Source: Polycladidibacter stylochi (GTDB lineage Bacteria > Pseudomonadota > Alphaproteobacteria > Rhizobiales > Stappiaceae). From it: 64,000 bases of DNA. The translations under genes were made by a program, and so were the position numbers. Below are positions 35,868-44,870 of the stretch, one piece after another. A model generated the notes under the pieces. The model was not told where the DNA came from and made no database searches. It saw nothing but the letters and a program-made list of their open reading frames with translations. The DNA lies in contig NZ_LLWE01000041.1 of assembly GCF_001562055.1 (NCBI RefSeq), positions 1-64,000 of the forward strand, read 5' to 3'. Within the stretch, counting starts at the first letter, position 1. Every line of letters starts with the position of its first letter.

Positions 35868-36674
35868 CTAACCATGGCCTAGAGAGCGGCTAATATTGCG
35901 AGCAGCATGGAGTAAGTGAGGGCATATTTCATCTTCAATGGTGCTTGGGTCGCCCTTACCCCATAGCATATTAACAACTATGGCAGCGGTGCAATCACCT
36001 TCAGATGTACAAATAGGTGCCGCGAAATTCAGCTCACCGGGAATGAACTCGTCCCTTTGAAGCGCGTAACCTGCAATTCTGGCTTCTTTGAGCTTTTCGA
36101 TGATGTCTTCAACATTCGTTGCTGTCTTCGGGGTTAGTTGCGGTCTCGGATTTTCATGCAATAGCTTTTGAACATCACTAATTGGCATTTGGGATAGAAT
36201 AGCACGTCCGCCCGAAGTACAAAAAGCGGGTTGGCGTTCTCCCATATAAGCGTTGGGATAATAGAACTCCCCCCTTTTCAAGCGAGCGATATAAACAATA
36301 TCGGCACTATCCAGCTCAACGAGAGCAACTGACCTGTTGAGCTTTTCACTCAGTTCAACAAGGTTTGGCATTGCTACACTAAGTAATGGATTTGCATTTA
36401 AGTAGTTGAAACCGAAACAAAGTGCACGCGGCGTCAATGAATATCGCCTGGTTTTAGAATCTTTTTTCAAGAAACCAAGTTCAAACAAAGTATTCACTAA
36501 GCGTTGTGCACCGCTTTTTTCTAGACCCGTGATTCGAGAAATATCAGTGATTCCTAAATCTCTACGCCTATTGCCGAAGCACTCAAGCACTTTAAGCCCC
36601 TTGGCAAGTGAGCCAACGAACATTGGTGAGGAGCTCAGATTTTTTTTCTCTTTTTTTTCAACGATATGTGACAT
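35868..36674 (-). CDS. IclR-family transcriptional regulator (second)
   Basis: A 268-residue IclR protein with an N-terminal HTH (LGITDISRITGLEKSGAQRLVNTLFELGFL in outline) and effector domain (GELNFAAPICTSEGDCTAAIVVNM). It is divergent from the polyamine-type ABC operon and is the likely regulator of that cluster. It is clearly diverged from the other IclR protein, so the pair is not a recent tandem duplication. Confidence 0.87.
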   Translation of the reverse strand: MSHIVEKKEKKNLSSSPMFVGSLAKGLKVLECFGNRRRDLGITDISRITGLEKSGAQRLVNTLFELGFLKKDSKTRRYSLTPRALCFGFNYLNANPLLSVAMPNLVELSEKLNRSVALVELDSADIVYIARLKRGEFYYPNAYMGERQPAFCTSGGRAILSQMPISDVQKLLHENPRPQLTPKTATNVEDIIEKLKEARIAGYALQRDEFIPGELNFAAPICTSEGDCTAAIVVNMLWGKGDPSTIEDEICPHLLHAARNISRSLGHG

Positions 36675-36687
36675 TTTTTAATTTTTT

Positions 36688-36707
36688 CCTGCTGTACAAC
36701 CAGTAGG
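36688..36707. promoter_or_regulatory. Dyad operator upstream of the ABC-amidase operon
   Basis: CCTGCTG-TACAAC-CAGTAGG is a near-perfect dyad (6 of 7 pairs) 14 bp upstream of the second IclR gene and 80 bp before the ABC binding-protein gene. It is a good candidate site for that IclR protein. Confidence 0.5.
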
Positions 36708-36789
36708 GGTTATTGACTAATAATGCAATACGAATAATGATATCTAATATCACATATTAAATATTACAACACAAGAGGGGAATTTTAAT

Positions 36790-37881
36790 ATGATTGATCA
36801 AAAGACACAACGTGGTTTAACACGACGTAGTATGCTCACACTTACCGGCGGTGCTGCTCTCGGTGCCTTGGCCGCGCCAAGTATATTGAGGGCTGAAACT
36901 AAAATTGGCGGCGAGTTATACTTGGAAACATTTGGCGGAAGTTATGCTGAAGCTGTTACCAACATTATTGTGAAGCCTTTTGAGGAGCGCTACGGCGTTA
37001 AGGTTCACATTTCGCAGTTTGGTAATAACGCTGAAGTACTTGCAAAACTACAAGCCGGGAATTCGCGGGTTGATGTTTCAACGCTAGGGGGGGGAGAAGT
37101 ATACCTAGCTGCGAAAAACAAAATTTTGCGACCGCTCAACTTGAGCAATATTCCCAATTTTGCGCAGCAACACGATAAGTTCCGCAAACCAAATTATGAA
37201 CTGGGCGATACGAATAACTTTAGTGCGGGTCTTGTTTGGGGTGACCGCGCAATTGCTTATAATTTTGATAGTATTGATGAAGCGCCCACATCTTGGGAAG
37301 CATTATGGGACCCGCGTTTTGCTGGCATCTCTTCTGCTTATTTGCCTTTCCCGGGTCCAATTGAAATTGGTGCGCTGGTTCTTGGCCAGGACATGAACAA
37401 CATTAGTGATCTTGATGCGATCGAGAAAAAACTGATGGAGCTAAAAGGCAACTTGCTCAAGTGGTGGAGCAGCGGTTCCGAGCTGACCCAACTGTTTGCT
37501 ATGGGTGAGGTCGCAATTTCCGACTTCTGGCGCGGCCGTGTGAACACAATGAAAGAGCAAGGTCTTCCAGTTGATTATGTTGTTCCGCAAGAAGGTGCTC
37601 CTTCGTGGGTAGACACCATGGTTGTTCCGAAAACCTGTCAAAACGTGCCTGCTGCAGAAGCTTTCATTAACACAATGCTTGACGCAGAAATTCAAAGGCA
37701 ATTTGTGCTTCATGGTATTAACTATGCGCCAAGTAACATTGAAACAAAGCTCACTGAGAATGAAAAAATTCGCTTGGGTGCATCTGAAAATATTTTCGAT
37801 ACCGCCATTTTCGCTGATGCTGCCTACGTTGCAAGCCAGGCCAATGATTGGAATTTGGTTCTAAACCGTTTGAAATCATAG
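36790..37881 (+). CDS. ABC transporter substrate-binding protein, polyamine type
   Basis: The PotD/AfuA-like periplasmic binding protein has a Tat-like signal (RRSMLTLTGGAALGALAAPS). The mature part has the type-II binding-protein pattern LYLETFGGSYAEAV, QAGNSRVDVSTLGGGE and SAGLVWGDRAIAYN. It would deliver an amine, amide or related solute to the permease pair encoded downstream. AGAGGGG precedes the ATG. A hairpin separates it from the other transporter genes. Confidence 0.87.
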   Translation: MIDQKTQRGLTRRSMLTLTGGAALGALAAPSILRAETKIGGELYLETFGGSYAEAVTNIIVKPFEERYGVKVHISQFGNNAEVLAKLQAGNSRVDVSTLGGGEVYLAAKNKILRPLNLSNIPNFAQQHDKFRKPNYELGDTNNFSAGLVWGDRAIAYNFDSIDEAPTSWEALWDPRFAGISSAYLPFPGPIEIGALVLGQDMNNISDLDAIEKKLMELKGNLLKWWSSGSELTQLFAMGEVAISDFWRGRVNTMKEQGLPVDYVVPQEGAPSWVDTMVVPKTCQNVPAAEAFINTMLDAEIQRQFVLHGINYAPSNIETKLTENEKIRLGASENIFDTAIFADAAYVASQANDWNLVLNRLKS

Positions 37882-37888
37882 GGGTTTA

Positions 37889-37938
37889 GAAAGCCGGTGA
37901 CTTACACCACCCCAACGGCCTAGTAGGTCGCCGGTTTC
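37889..37938 (+). repeat. Hairpin after the binding-protein gene
   Basis: GAAAGCCGGTGAC pairs with GTCGCCGGTTTC, with one bulge and a G-U pair, around a 25-base loop. It lies just after the stop of the binding-protein gene and probably limits read-through or protects the upstream mRNA. Confidence 0.55.
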
Positions 37939-37966
37939 TTACGTATTGGTCTAGCAGGAAATAAAA

Positions 37967-39052
37967 ATGACAAAATTTGACGTCGAACTGGATAATGTAT
38001 CCAAGCGTTTCGGTGAGTTCACTGCCGTCGACAATGTTAACTTCAAAATTAACAAGGGCGAATTCTTCTCCCTTCTAGGGCCGAGTGGTTGTGGCAAAAC
38101 AACACTCATGCGGATGATTTCTGGTTTCGAAGCACCTAGCGAGGGAACCATAAGAATCTCCGGAAAAGACGTGACCCACGATCGTCCATATGAGCGTCCT
38201 ACAAACCTTGTTTTTCAGCATTTGGCATTGTTTCCCCATCTAACAATTGCAGAAAACATTGCCTTTGGTCTCCGCCTGAAGAAACTGAGTAACGGCGAAA
38301 TTGACCGCCGTGTGGACGAGATGCTGGAGCTGGTGCGTCTACCAGGGCTTGGCAACCGTAAGATCTCCCAGCTTTCCGGTGGGCAAAAGCAGCGTATTGC
38401 CATTGCCCGCGCATTGGTAAACAGACCGGCTGTTCTATTGCTAGACGAGCCACTTGCAGCACTTGATCTTAAACTGCGTGAACAAATGCAGTTGGAATTG
38501 AAGCGCATTCAAAGTGAAATTGGTACCACTTTCATTTATGTAACCCATGACCAAAGCGAAGCGATTACCATGTCCGATGTAATCGCCGTAGTAAATAAGG
38601 GTAAGATTGAGCAGATGGCGGATGCAACCACCATCTATGAAAAACCCCAGTCTGCCTTCGTCGCCAACTTTATTGGTGAGACCAACCTGCTTGAGGGCGA
38701 AATTGCTTCAATCAACGGTGATGCAACTGTTGTTGTCGTTGAAGGCGTGCCAATCAAGGTAAAATCGGTAGCTGGTGCCCATGTTGGCCAAAAAGCTCAT
38801 GTTTCTGTACGCCCTGAGAAAATCATCTTCGATGCAATTGATGCCGATAGCTGCAACCACTTTGAAGCGGTAATTGATAACGCCATCTACATGGGTAACT
38901 ACACGCACTATCAAATGCATCTTGGCCAAGGCCTTAAGCTTGGAATTGATGTGCAAAACGCAACCCATTGCGAGCGCAAATCAATTGGCGAAAGCGTACA
39001 CATTGCTTGGTCTGCAGACCTTGGGGTTCTATTGCCTGGAGAAGTACAATGA
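37967..39052 (+). CDS. potA: ABC transporter ATP-binding protein (PotA-like)
   Basis: The 361-residue ATPase has Walker A GPSGCGKTTLM, signature LSGGQKQRIAIARAL, Walker B VLLLDEPLAALD and switch VTHDQ, followed by a TOBE regulatory domain from about residue 280. It is closest in layout to PotA-type importers of polyamines and related cations. Its stop overlaps the first permease start (ATGA). Confidence 0.9.
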   Translation: MTKFDVELDNVSKRFGEFTAVDNVNFKINKGEFFSLLGPSGCGKTTLMRMISGFEAPSEGTIRISGKDVTHDRPYERPTNLVFQHLALFPHLTIAENIAFGLRLKKLSNGEIDRRVDEMLELVRLPGLGNRKISQLSGGQKQRIAIARALVNRPAVLLLDEPLAALDLKLREQMQLELKRIQSEIGTTFIYVTHDQSEAITMSDVIAVVNKGKIEQMADATTIYEKPQSAFVANFIGETNLLEGEIASINGDATVVVVEGVPIKVKSVAGAHVGQKAHVSVRPEKIIFDAIDADSCNHFEAVIDNAIYMGNYTHYQMHLGQGLKLGIDVQNATHCERKSIGESVHIAWSADLGVLLPGEVQ

Positions 39053-39936
39053 GTGGTGCTATGCCCATGCGCCCTGAGTACAATTCAGAGGCGATACAGC
39101 TTCGCAAACGTATAGCGATGTTATTGAGCCCGGGCTTATTGTGGCTCTTAGTGTTCTTTGCGCTGCCAATGTTCTTTGTACTGCGTAGTAGTTTTGATAG
39201 TTTTGCCGGCGGCGTCATGACCTCCGATTTCACTTTGCAAAACTATGCGAGAATATTCACCGAACCCCTTTATATTCAAGTTTTGTTTAAAAGCTTGTTG
39301 ACGGGTTTGTTCGTGACTGTCTCGTGCCTGGTTATCGGCTATCCAGTGGCGCACTTAATTGCGCGAAGCACGGGCAAAAAACGTAATCTCCTGCTTATCG
39401 GCCTGGTGATCCCGTTTTGGACCAGTCTGGTTGTACGCACGTATGCATGGAAACTACTGCTGGGGACCAACGGTGTCGTGAACTATCACCTTATGCAATT
39501 GGGTATTATCGATACGCCATTGCGCATGCTATTCACAACAGGTGCTGTTGTTGTTGGCTTGGTTCATGTGTTTTTGCCATTTATGATCTTGCCGCTTTAT
39601 GCATCGATTGAAAAGCTTGATGCCAGTCTTGAAGAAGCCTCGCAGGACCTCGGTGCAAATGCTGTCCAGACCTTCTTCAAGGTAACACTCCCTCTCACGC
39701 TCCCCGGCGTTACCACCGGTTGTATGCTTGTTTTCATTATGACCGTTAGCTCATTCCTCACGCCGGATCTTTTGGGCGGAGCAGGAAATGCCATGATCTC
39801 AAACATCATTCAGTCTGAGTTTTTCGGCACCTTTAACTGGCCATTCGGTAGTGCACTTGCCATCAGCTTCTTGTTGTTCTCGTTACTTTTCGTAGCGGTC
39901 TACAACAAGTTTTTTAACCGCGAACAGAAAGGCTAG
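39049..39936 (+). CDS. potB: ABC transporter permease (PotB-like)
   Basis: An inner-membrane permease with six helices and the EAA loop EEASQDLGANAVQTFFKVTLPL near residue 200, which docks on the ATPase. The start at 39049 (MSGAMPMRPEYN) overlaps the ATPase stop by four bases; longer in-frame readings run into the ATPase gene in another frame and are rejected. Confidence 0.9.
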   Translation: MSGAMPMRPEYNSEAIQLRKRIAMLLSPGLLWLLVFFALPMFFVLRSSFDSFAGGVMTSDFTLQNYARIFTEPLYIQVLFKSLLTGLFVTVSCLVIGYPVAHLIARSTGKKRNLLLIGLVIPFWTSLVVRTYAWKLLLGTNGVVNYHLMQLGIIDTPLRMLFTTGAVVVGLVHVFLPFMILPLYASIEKLDASLEEASQDLGANAVQTFFKVTLPLTLPGVTTGCMLVFIMTVSSFLTPDLLGGAGNAMISNIIQSEFFGTFNWPFGSALAISFLLFSLLFVAVYNKFFNREQKG

Positions 39937-39939
39937 ACC

Positions 39940-40725
39940 ATGCTTGGACGCGTAACACAAAAAACCTGGTCAATGCTGGTTTACCTGTTCTTGTTTGCTC
40001 CTATTTTGGCAGTAACGTTGATGTCGTTTAATGCCTCTCGCTTTTCCAAATACCCGCCTACCGGGTATACACTGGATTGGTATGTAGATGCATTTGAAGA
40101 CCCGGCGATTGTACAGGCAATCTTGACCAGTGCCTTTATTGCAATTGTTGCTGCTAGTCTTGCAACCATTATTGGTACTTTGGCAGCGGTGGCGATTTCC
40201 CGCTATTCTTTCCGCCTACACGAGTTCTTTCGTGCCACATTCATGGCCCCGCTGATTATACCCGAGGTGGTGATTGCAGTGGCATTGTTAGCATTGTCTG
40301 CCAACTTGAACTTGCAAGGCGGCCTGCCAATTGTCATCGCCGGTCATGTTCTTATCGGCCTACCATTTGTGCTCACAGTTGTCTCGGCAAGGTTGCATGG
40401 TCTTGGTGTGGACGTCGAAGAAGCCGCAATGGACTTGGGTGCGAATGAGGTACAAACCTTTTTTAAGGTGACATTGCCTTTGGCAATGCCGGGCGTCATA
40501 GCAGGGCTTGTTCTTGCCTTTACGATCTCATTCGACAACTTCTTGGTTACCTACATGACAGCAGGTTCGGGAACCGTCACGATTCCGATCAAGATCTATT
40601 CGATGCTGCGTTTCGAGGTAAGCCCGAAAATCCACGCGGCTTCAACAATAGTGATCGCTCTGACTGTCGCTCTGATGCTGCTCTACCAGTTCTTCAGCAG
40701 GGAATCGGAAGAGAAAACCCATTAA
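39940..40725 (+). CDS. potC: ABC transporter permease (PotC-like)
   Basis: The second permease (261 residues, six helices) has the EAA loop EEAAMDLGANEVQTFFKVTLPL, very like that of its partner, and starts three bases after it. Together they form the heterodimeric channel of the importer. Confidence 0.9.
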   Translation: MLGRVTQKTWSMLVYLFLFAPILAVTLMSFNASRFSKYPPTGYTLDWYVDAFEDPAIVQAILTSAFIAIVAASLATIIGTLAAVAISRYSFRLHEFFRATFMAPLIIPEVVIAVALLALSANLNLQGGLPIVIAGHVLIGLPFVLTVVSARLHGLGVDVEEAAMDLGANEVQTFFKVTLPLAMPGVIAGLVLAFTISFDNFLVTYMTAGSGTVTIPIKIYSMLRFEVSPKIHAASTIVIALTVALMLLYQFFSRESEEKTH

Positions 40726-40767
40726 TAACGCCAATTGGCTTTCATAAATAATAATAGGAAAACAACC

Positions 40768-42204
40768 ATGAAGTTCCGCGAGTATGATCAGTGGGACGCG
40801 GTGGAGATGTCTGAGCTTGTGCACGCCAAGGCTATCAGCCCGACAGAGCTGTTAGAAAGTGCGATTGAGACAATTGAAACAAGAAACCCAGCTATCAACG
40901 CCGTAACTACTAAAACCTATGATGAAGCGAGAGCACAAATTGCCAAAGGACTTGGCGATGGCCCATTAGCCGGTGTGCCACTGCTTCTGAAAGATTTAGC
41001 TATTCAATATAAGGGTGTTGTTACATCTGCGGGTAGTCGCTTATGTGCAGATGCGGTTGCAGATCATCACAGCACGCTGACGCAAAGGTATATGCAAGCT
41101 GGCGCTGTTATTCTTGGAAAAAGCAATAGCCCCGAATTCGGGGTATCCGGCTCCACAGAGTCGGAGCTACTAGGCCCCTGCAAAAACCCATGGGATACGA
41201 GCCGCAGTGCAGGCGGCTCCAGCGGCGGGGCAGCCGCAGCAGTTGCTGCAAGGTTGACGCCGGTGGCCCATGCATCTGACGCCGGCGGCTCCATTCGTAA
41301 CCCCTCTTCGGTTTGCGGCGTCTTTGGCCTTAAAACCACGCGTGCCCGCACGCCGTTGGGCCCTCTCATCTCCGAAGGTAGTGGAGGCTTGTCCATTCAG
41401 CATGTGATCACAAGAAGTGTACGCGATAGCGCTGCGTTTCTAGATGCATCTGCCGGCCCCGCAACAGGTGATGCATATACGGCACCGGGTACAAATGGTT
41501 TTTTAAAGGCTCTTGCCTCGCCGCTCACGCGGAAACTACGTATCGCAGTGCATACCGAACCTTATCACAATGTTGCAATTGATCACTCTTGCATTGAGGC
41601 AGTGCAACAAACTGCCAAGCTTTGCGAGAGTCTGGGGCATATTGTTGAGGAGGGGCAGCCAGATATTAACGGCGATGAAGAAATGGCCGTCAATAGCGTT
41701 CTGTGGAGTGTAAATCTGGCCAATACGGCCAAGTCCTTGTTTGCGGCAAAAGGCATAGCGCCATCACCGCAGTACATGGAGAAAAACACTTGGAATATGG
41801 TCGAGTTAGGGCTCGCAACCAGTGGGACCGATTACATTCAGGCGGTTCAGAAAATGCACCGTACCAGCCGCAAGATAGCTGCCCTGTTTGAAACTTACGA
41901 CGTTGTATTGTCGCCAGTACTGTCCCGTCCTGCCTGGAAACTGGGAACCTATGAAGCAGGCTGCGATGATGTTGCAGCATATTTCCGAAGAATCTTCGAT
42001 CACTCTCCATTCTGCTGGCCCTACAACATGAGCGGTCAGCCGGCCATGTCTGTTCCAATGCACTGGAATGATGGTGGCTTACCGGTTGGTGTGCAGTTTG
42101 CCGGAAGATATGGCGATGAAAAAACTCTGCTGCTCTTGGCAGCTCAGCTGGAACAAGCACAGCCATGGGCCCATCGGGCACCAGACCTTGTTTTAAACTC
42201 CTAG
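40768..42204 (+). CDS. Amidase (amidase-signature family)
   Basis: The Ser-cisSer-Lys hydrolase shows the catalytic Lys in LLLKDLA near residue 74, the Gly/Ser-rich GGSSGGAAAAVAA near 149 and the nucleophile region ASDAGGSIRNPSSVCG. It hydrolyses an amide to acid and amine or ammonia. A TAGGA site supports the ATG at 40768. Placed after a polyamine-type importer and before an aldehyde dehydrogenase, it probably acts on the imported compound, for example an N-acyl amine or acid amide. GatA function is unlikely because no GatB/C genes are present. Confidence 0.88.
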   Translation: MKFREYDQWDAVEMSELVHAKAISPTELLESAIETIETRNPAINAVTTKTYDEARAQIAKGLGDGPLAGVPLLLKDLAIQYKGVVTSAGSRLCADAVADHHSTLTQRYMQAGAVILGKSNSPEFGVSGSTESELLGPCKNPWDTSRSAGGSSGGAAAAVAARLTPVAHASDAGGSIRNPSSVCGVFGLKTTRARTPLGPLISEGSGGLSIQHVITRSVRDSAAFLDASAGPATGDAYTAPGTNGFLKALASPLTRKLRIAVHTEPYHNVAIDHSCIEAVQQTAKLCESLGHIVEEGQPDINGDEEMAVNSVLWSVNLANTAKSLFAAKGIAPSPQYMEKNTWNMVELGLATSGTDYIQAVQKMHRTSRKIAALFETYDVVLSPVLSRPAWKLGTYEAGCDDVAAYFRRIFDHSPFCWPYNMSGQPAMSVPMHWNDGGLPVGVQFAGRYGDEKTLLLLAAQLEQAQPWAHRAPDLVLNS

Positions 42205-42213
42205 GACAATAAA

Positions 42214-43590
42214 ATGGTAGAAACACTTAAATGCATTTCTCCGATAGATCAGTCGGTGTGTGTGGAGAGAACATGCAGTAGCCTTGAAGATGCCCGCCAA
42301 GTTGTTAAAGCTGCACAAAAGGCCCAGATAGAATGGCAGGCGCGTACGCTTGAAGAGCGTATTTCGATGGTTCTAGCTGCTGTCGATAAACTTGCCGATT
42401 ACGATGATGAAATCGTCAAAGAACTTGCGGTTATGATGGGGCGTCCCGTGCGTTTTGGCGGCGAGTATGCCGGAGTTAAAAGCCGCTCTGTGTATATGGC
42501 AGGTATTGCAAAGGACGCGCTTGCGGATCAAATCATCGACTTGGACGATGGAGCAGACCGAAAAATCAAGCGTGTTCCTCTTGGTACATTGCTGGTAGTT
42601 GCCCCGTGGAACTATCCGTATCTCACGGCCATAAACACTATCGTGCCTGGCCTGATTGCCGGTAACACGGTTGTGCTCAAGCACGCTTCACAAACCTTGC
42701 TGGTTGGGGAACGGTTCCAACAAGCGTTTGATGCTGCCGGCATTCCCGCTGGTGTTTTCCAAAATGTTTTCCTTGATCATGATACCACTTCTACATTGAT
42801 TGCTGAGGGCGCATTTAACCTGGTCAACTTCACCGGTTCTGTTGGTGGCGGCCGGGCAATGGAAAAAGCAGCTGCAGGAACTTTCACCGCGATCGGCTTG
42901 GAACTCGGCGGTAAAGACCCGGGCTACATTACCCAAAATGCCGATTTGGATGCCGCTGTGGCGAGCTTGGTCGATGGCGCTATGTTCAACTCCGGTCAGT
43001 GTTGCTGTGGTATCGAGCGTATTTACGTGCACGAAAGCCGCTATGACGAAGCAGTTGAGAAAATTGTTGATCTGGTCAAGCAGTACCAGCTTGGAAATCC
43101 ACTTGATGAAGCCACCACTTTAGGGCCGATGGCACATGAACGCTTTGCGCATGAAGTGCGCGAACAAATAACTGATGCACTGGAAACGGGCGCAACCGCA
43201 CATATAGATACATTCCCCGAAGATGATGGCAAAACCTATTTGTCGCCTCAGGTATTGACAGATGTCACCCATGACATGCGGATCATGCAAGAAGAAAGCT
43301 TTGGTCCGGTGGTCGGCATCATGAAAGTCCGAGATGACCAGGAAGCCATTACGCTGATGAATGATAGCGAGTTTGGTCTTACCTGTTCTGTCTGGACCAA
43401 TGACATGAAACAGGCCGAGGCGATTGGCGACCAGCTGGAAACCGGGACTGTTCTTATCAACCGCGCAGATCATGTTGACCCTGCACTGTGCTGGACGGGC
43501 AGTAAAGATACCGGTCGCGGTGGCGCACTTTCTGCAATCGGTTTTCAAAACCTGACACGTCCAAAATCCTACTATCTAAAGAAAGTCTAA
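42214..43590 (+). CDS. Aldehyde dehydrogenase
   Basis: The NAD(P)-dependent ALDH has catalytic Cys in NSGQCCCGIERI near residue 262 and general-base Glu in LELGGKDPGY near 229. Its C-terminal NLTRPKSYYLKK resembles a small ALDH branch. It has 458 residues, shorter than most betaine-aldehyde types and near the Sad/YneI group. It would oxidise the aldehyde produced by the Fe-dehydrogenase encoded next to it or by an amine oxidase elsewhere. The gene starts ten bases after the amidase stop. Confidence 0.9.
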   Translation: MVETLKCISPIDQSVCVERTCSSLEDARQVVKAAQKAQIEWQARTLEERISMVLAAVDKLADYDDEIVKELAVMMGRPVRFGGEYAGVKSRSVYMAGIAKDALADQIIDLDDGADRKIKRVPLGTLLVVAPWNYPYLTAINTIVPGLIAGNTVVLKHASQTLLVGERFQQAFDAAGIPAGVFQNVFLDHDTTSTLIAEGAFNLVNFTGSVGGGRAMEKAAAGTFTAIGLELGGKDPGYITQNADLDAAVASLVDGAMFNSGQCCCGIERIYVHESRYDEAVEKIVDLVKQYQLGNPLDEATTLGPMAHERFAHEVREQITDALETGATAHIDTFPEDDGKTYLSPQVLTDVTHDMRIMQEESFGPVVGIMKVRDDQEAITLMNDSEFGLTCSVWTNDMKQAEAIGDQLETGTVLINRADHVDPALCWTGSKDTGRGGALSAIGFQNLTRPKSYYLKKV

Positions 43591-43592
43591 TA

Positions 43593-44738
43593 ATGCAACT
43601 CAACGGCAACTGGAACTATCCAACAAAAATTCGTTTTGGCGAGGGGCGTATCTCAGAATTACCCGAGGTTTGCCAAGCAGCTGGAATTAAGAAACCTTTG
43701 CTAGTCACAGATCGTGGGCTCGCTAAACTGCCGATCACGGAACAAACACTCGCAATTCTTGCAGATGCCGGGATTGAGTGTGGTTTATTTGGTGAGGTTG
43801 ACCCAAATCCGACAGACATCAACCTGACAGCAGGTGTACAGGCATTTAATCAAGGTGGTCACGATGGTGTCATTGCCTTTGGTGGTGGTTCTGGCCTCGA
43901 TTTGGGTAAGATGGTCGCCTTTATGTCTGGCCAATCACGGCCTGTATGGGACTTTGAAGAAGGTGAAGACCGCTGGATGCGTGCAGACCCGACAGGTATT
44001 GCGCCAATTATTGCGGTACCAACAACCGCAGGCACCGGCTCTGAAGTTGGCCGCGCTTCTGTTATTACCAATTCGCAGACGCACGAGAAGAAAATTATCT
44101 TCCATCCTGATGTTCTTCCAAAAATTGTGATTTGTGATCCGGTATTGACAGTGGGCATGCCAAAATTCATCACAGCTGGTACAGGGTTGGATGCCTTTGC
44201 GCATTGTGTCGAAGCGTTCTCCTCACCTTTCTATCATCCAATGAGCCAGGGTGTGGCCTTGGAGGGTATGCGTCTGGTTAAAGATTATCTTCCACGTGCT
44301 TATGCAGATGGAACAGATATCGAAGCACGCGCGCATATGATGAGTGCGGCAGCGATGGGAGCAACAGCTTTCCAAAAGGGTCTTGGCGCTATTCATGCAC
44401 TTAGCCACCCGGTTGGTGCACTCTACAACACGCATCATGGCACGACCAATGCCGTTGTTATGTTGCCTGTTCTGCGCCTCAATGAGCCTGTGATCAGAGA
44501 GCGTTTCGACACTGCAGCGCGTTACTTGGGTATTGACGGTGGTTTCGATGGCTTCTGCCAGTTTGTGCAAGAGTTTAACGATCATTTCAGTATTCCAAAG
44601 TCATTAACCGACTTGGGCGTGAAAGATGTTGAAATGGATAAACTCATTGAAATGGTTCTTGCCGACCCTTGTTGCGAAGGTAACCCGGTTGAACTGACGC
44701 ATGATAATGTCCGCCAATTGATTGAAAACTCTTTGTAA
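43593..44738 (+). CDS. Iron-containing alcohol dehydrogenase (second)
   Basis: This group III dehydrogenase has NAD-binding AFGGGSGLDLGKM and PTTAGTGSEVGRA motifs and iron ligands in GLDAFAHCVE and HALSHPVGALYNTHHG. It follows the ALDH gene by two bases, so the pair likely performs alcohol-aldehyde-acid conversion of a carbon chain released by the amidase. A strong terminator follows. Confidence 0.9.
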   Translation: MQLNGNWNYPTKIRFGEGRISELPEVCQAAGIKKPLLVTDRGLAKLPITEQTLAILADAGIECGLFGEVDPNPTDINLTAGVQAFNQGGHDGVIAFGGGSGLDLGKMVAFMSGQSRPVWDFEEGEDRWMRADPTGIAPIIAVPTTAGTGSEVGRASVITNSQTHEKKIIFHPDVLPKIVICDPVLTVGMPKFITAGTGLDAFAHCVEAFSSPFYHPMSQGVALEGMRLVKDYLPRAYADGTDIEARAHMMSAAAMGATAFQKGLGAIHALSHPVGALYNTHHGTTNAVVMLPVLRLNEPVIRERFDTAARYLGIDGGFDGFCQFVQEFNDHFSIPKSLTDLGVKDVEMDKLIEMVLADPCCEGNPVELTHDNVRQLIENSL

Positions 44739-44748
44739 AAGCCTGCAA

Positions 44749-44778
44749 ATGAAAAGGCGGGCACTCTCGCCTTTTCAT
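44749..44778 (+). terminator. Terminator of the ABC-amidase operon
   Basis: ATGAAAAGGCG and CGCCTTTTCAT form a perfect 11-bp stem with an 8-base loop; a CCTTTTT run follows about 10 bases later. Confidence 0.75.
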
Positions 44779-44870
44779 AACCTCGCCTTTTTATAACTAT
44801 GAAAAATCTACGCATGGAAAGAGCGAGATTGTGTTGTAACCAGCGCTCTTAGCCAATTAATTGATAAAGC

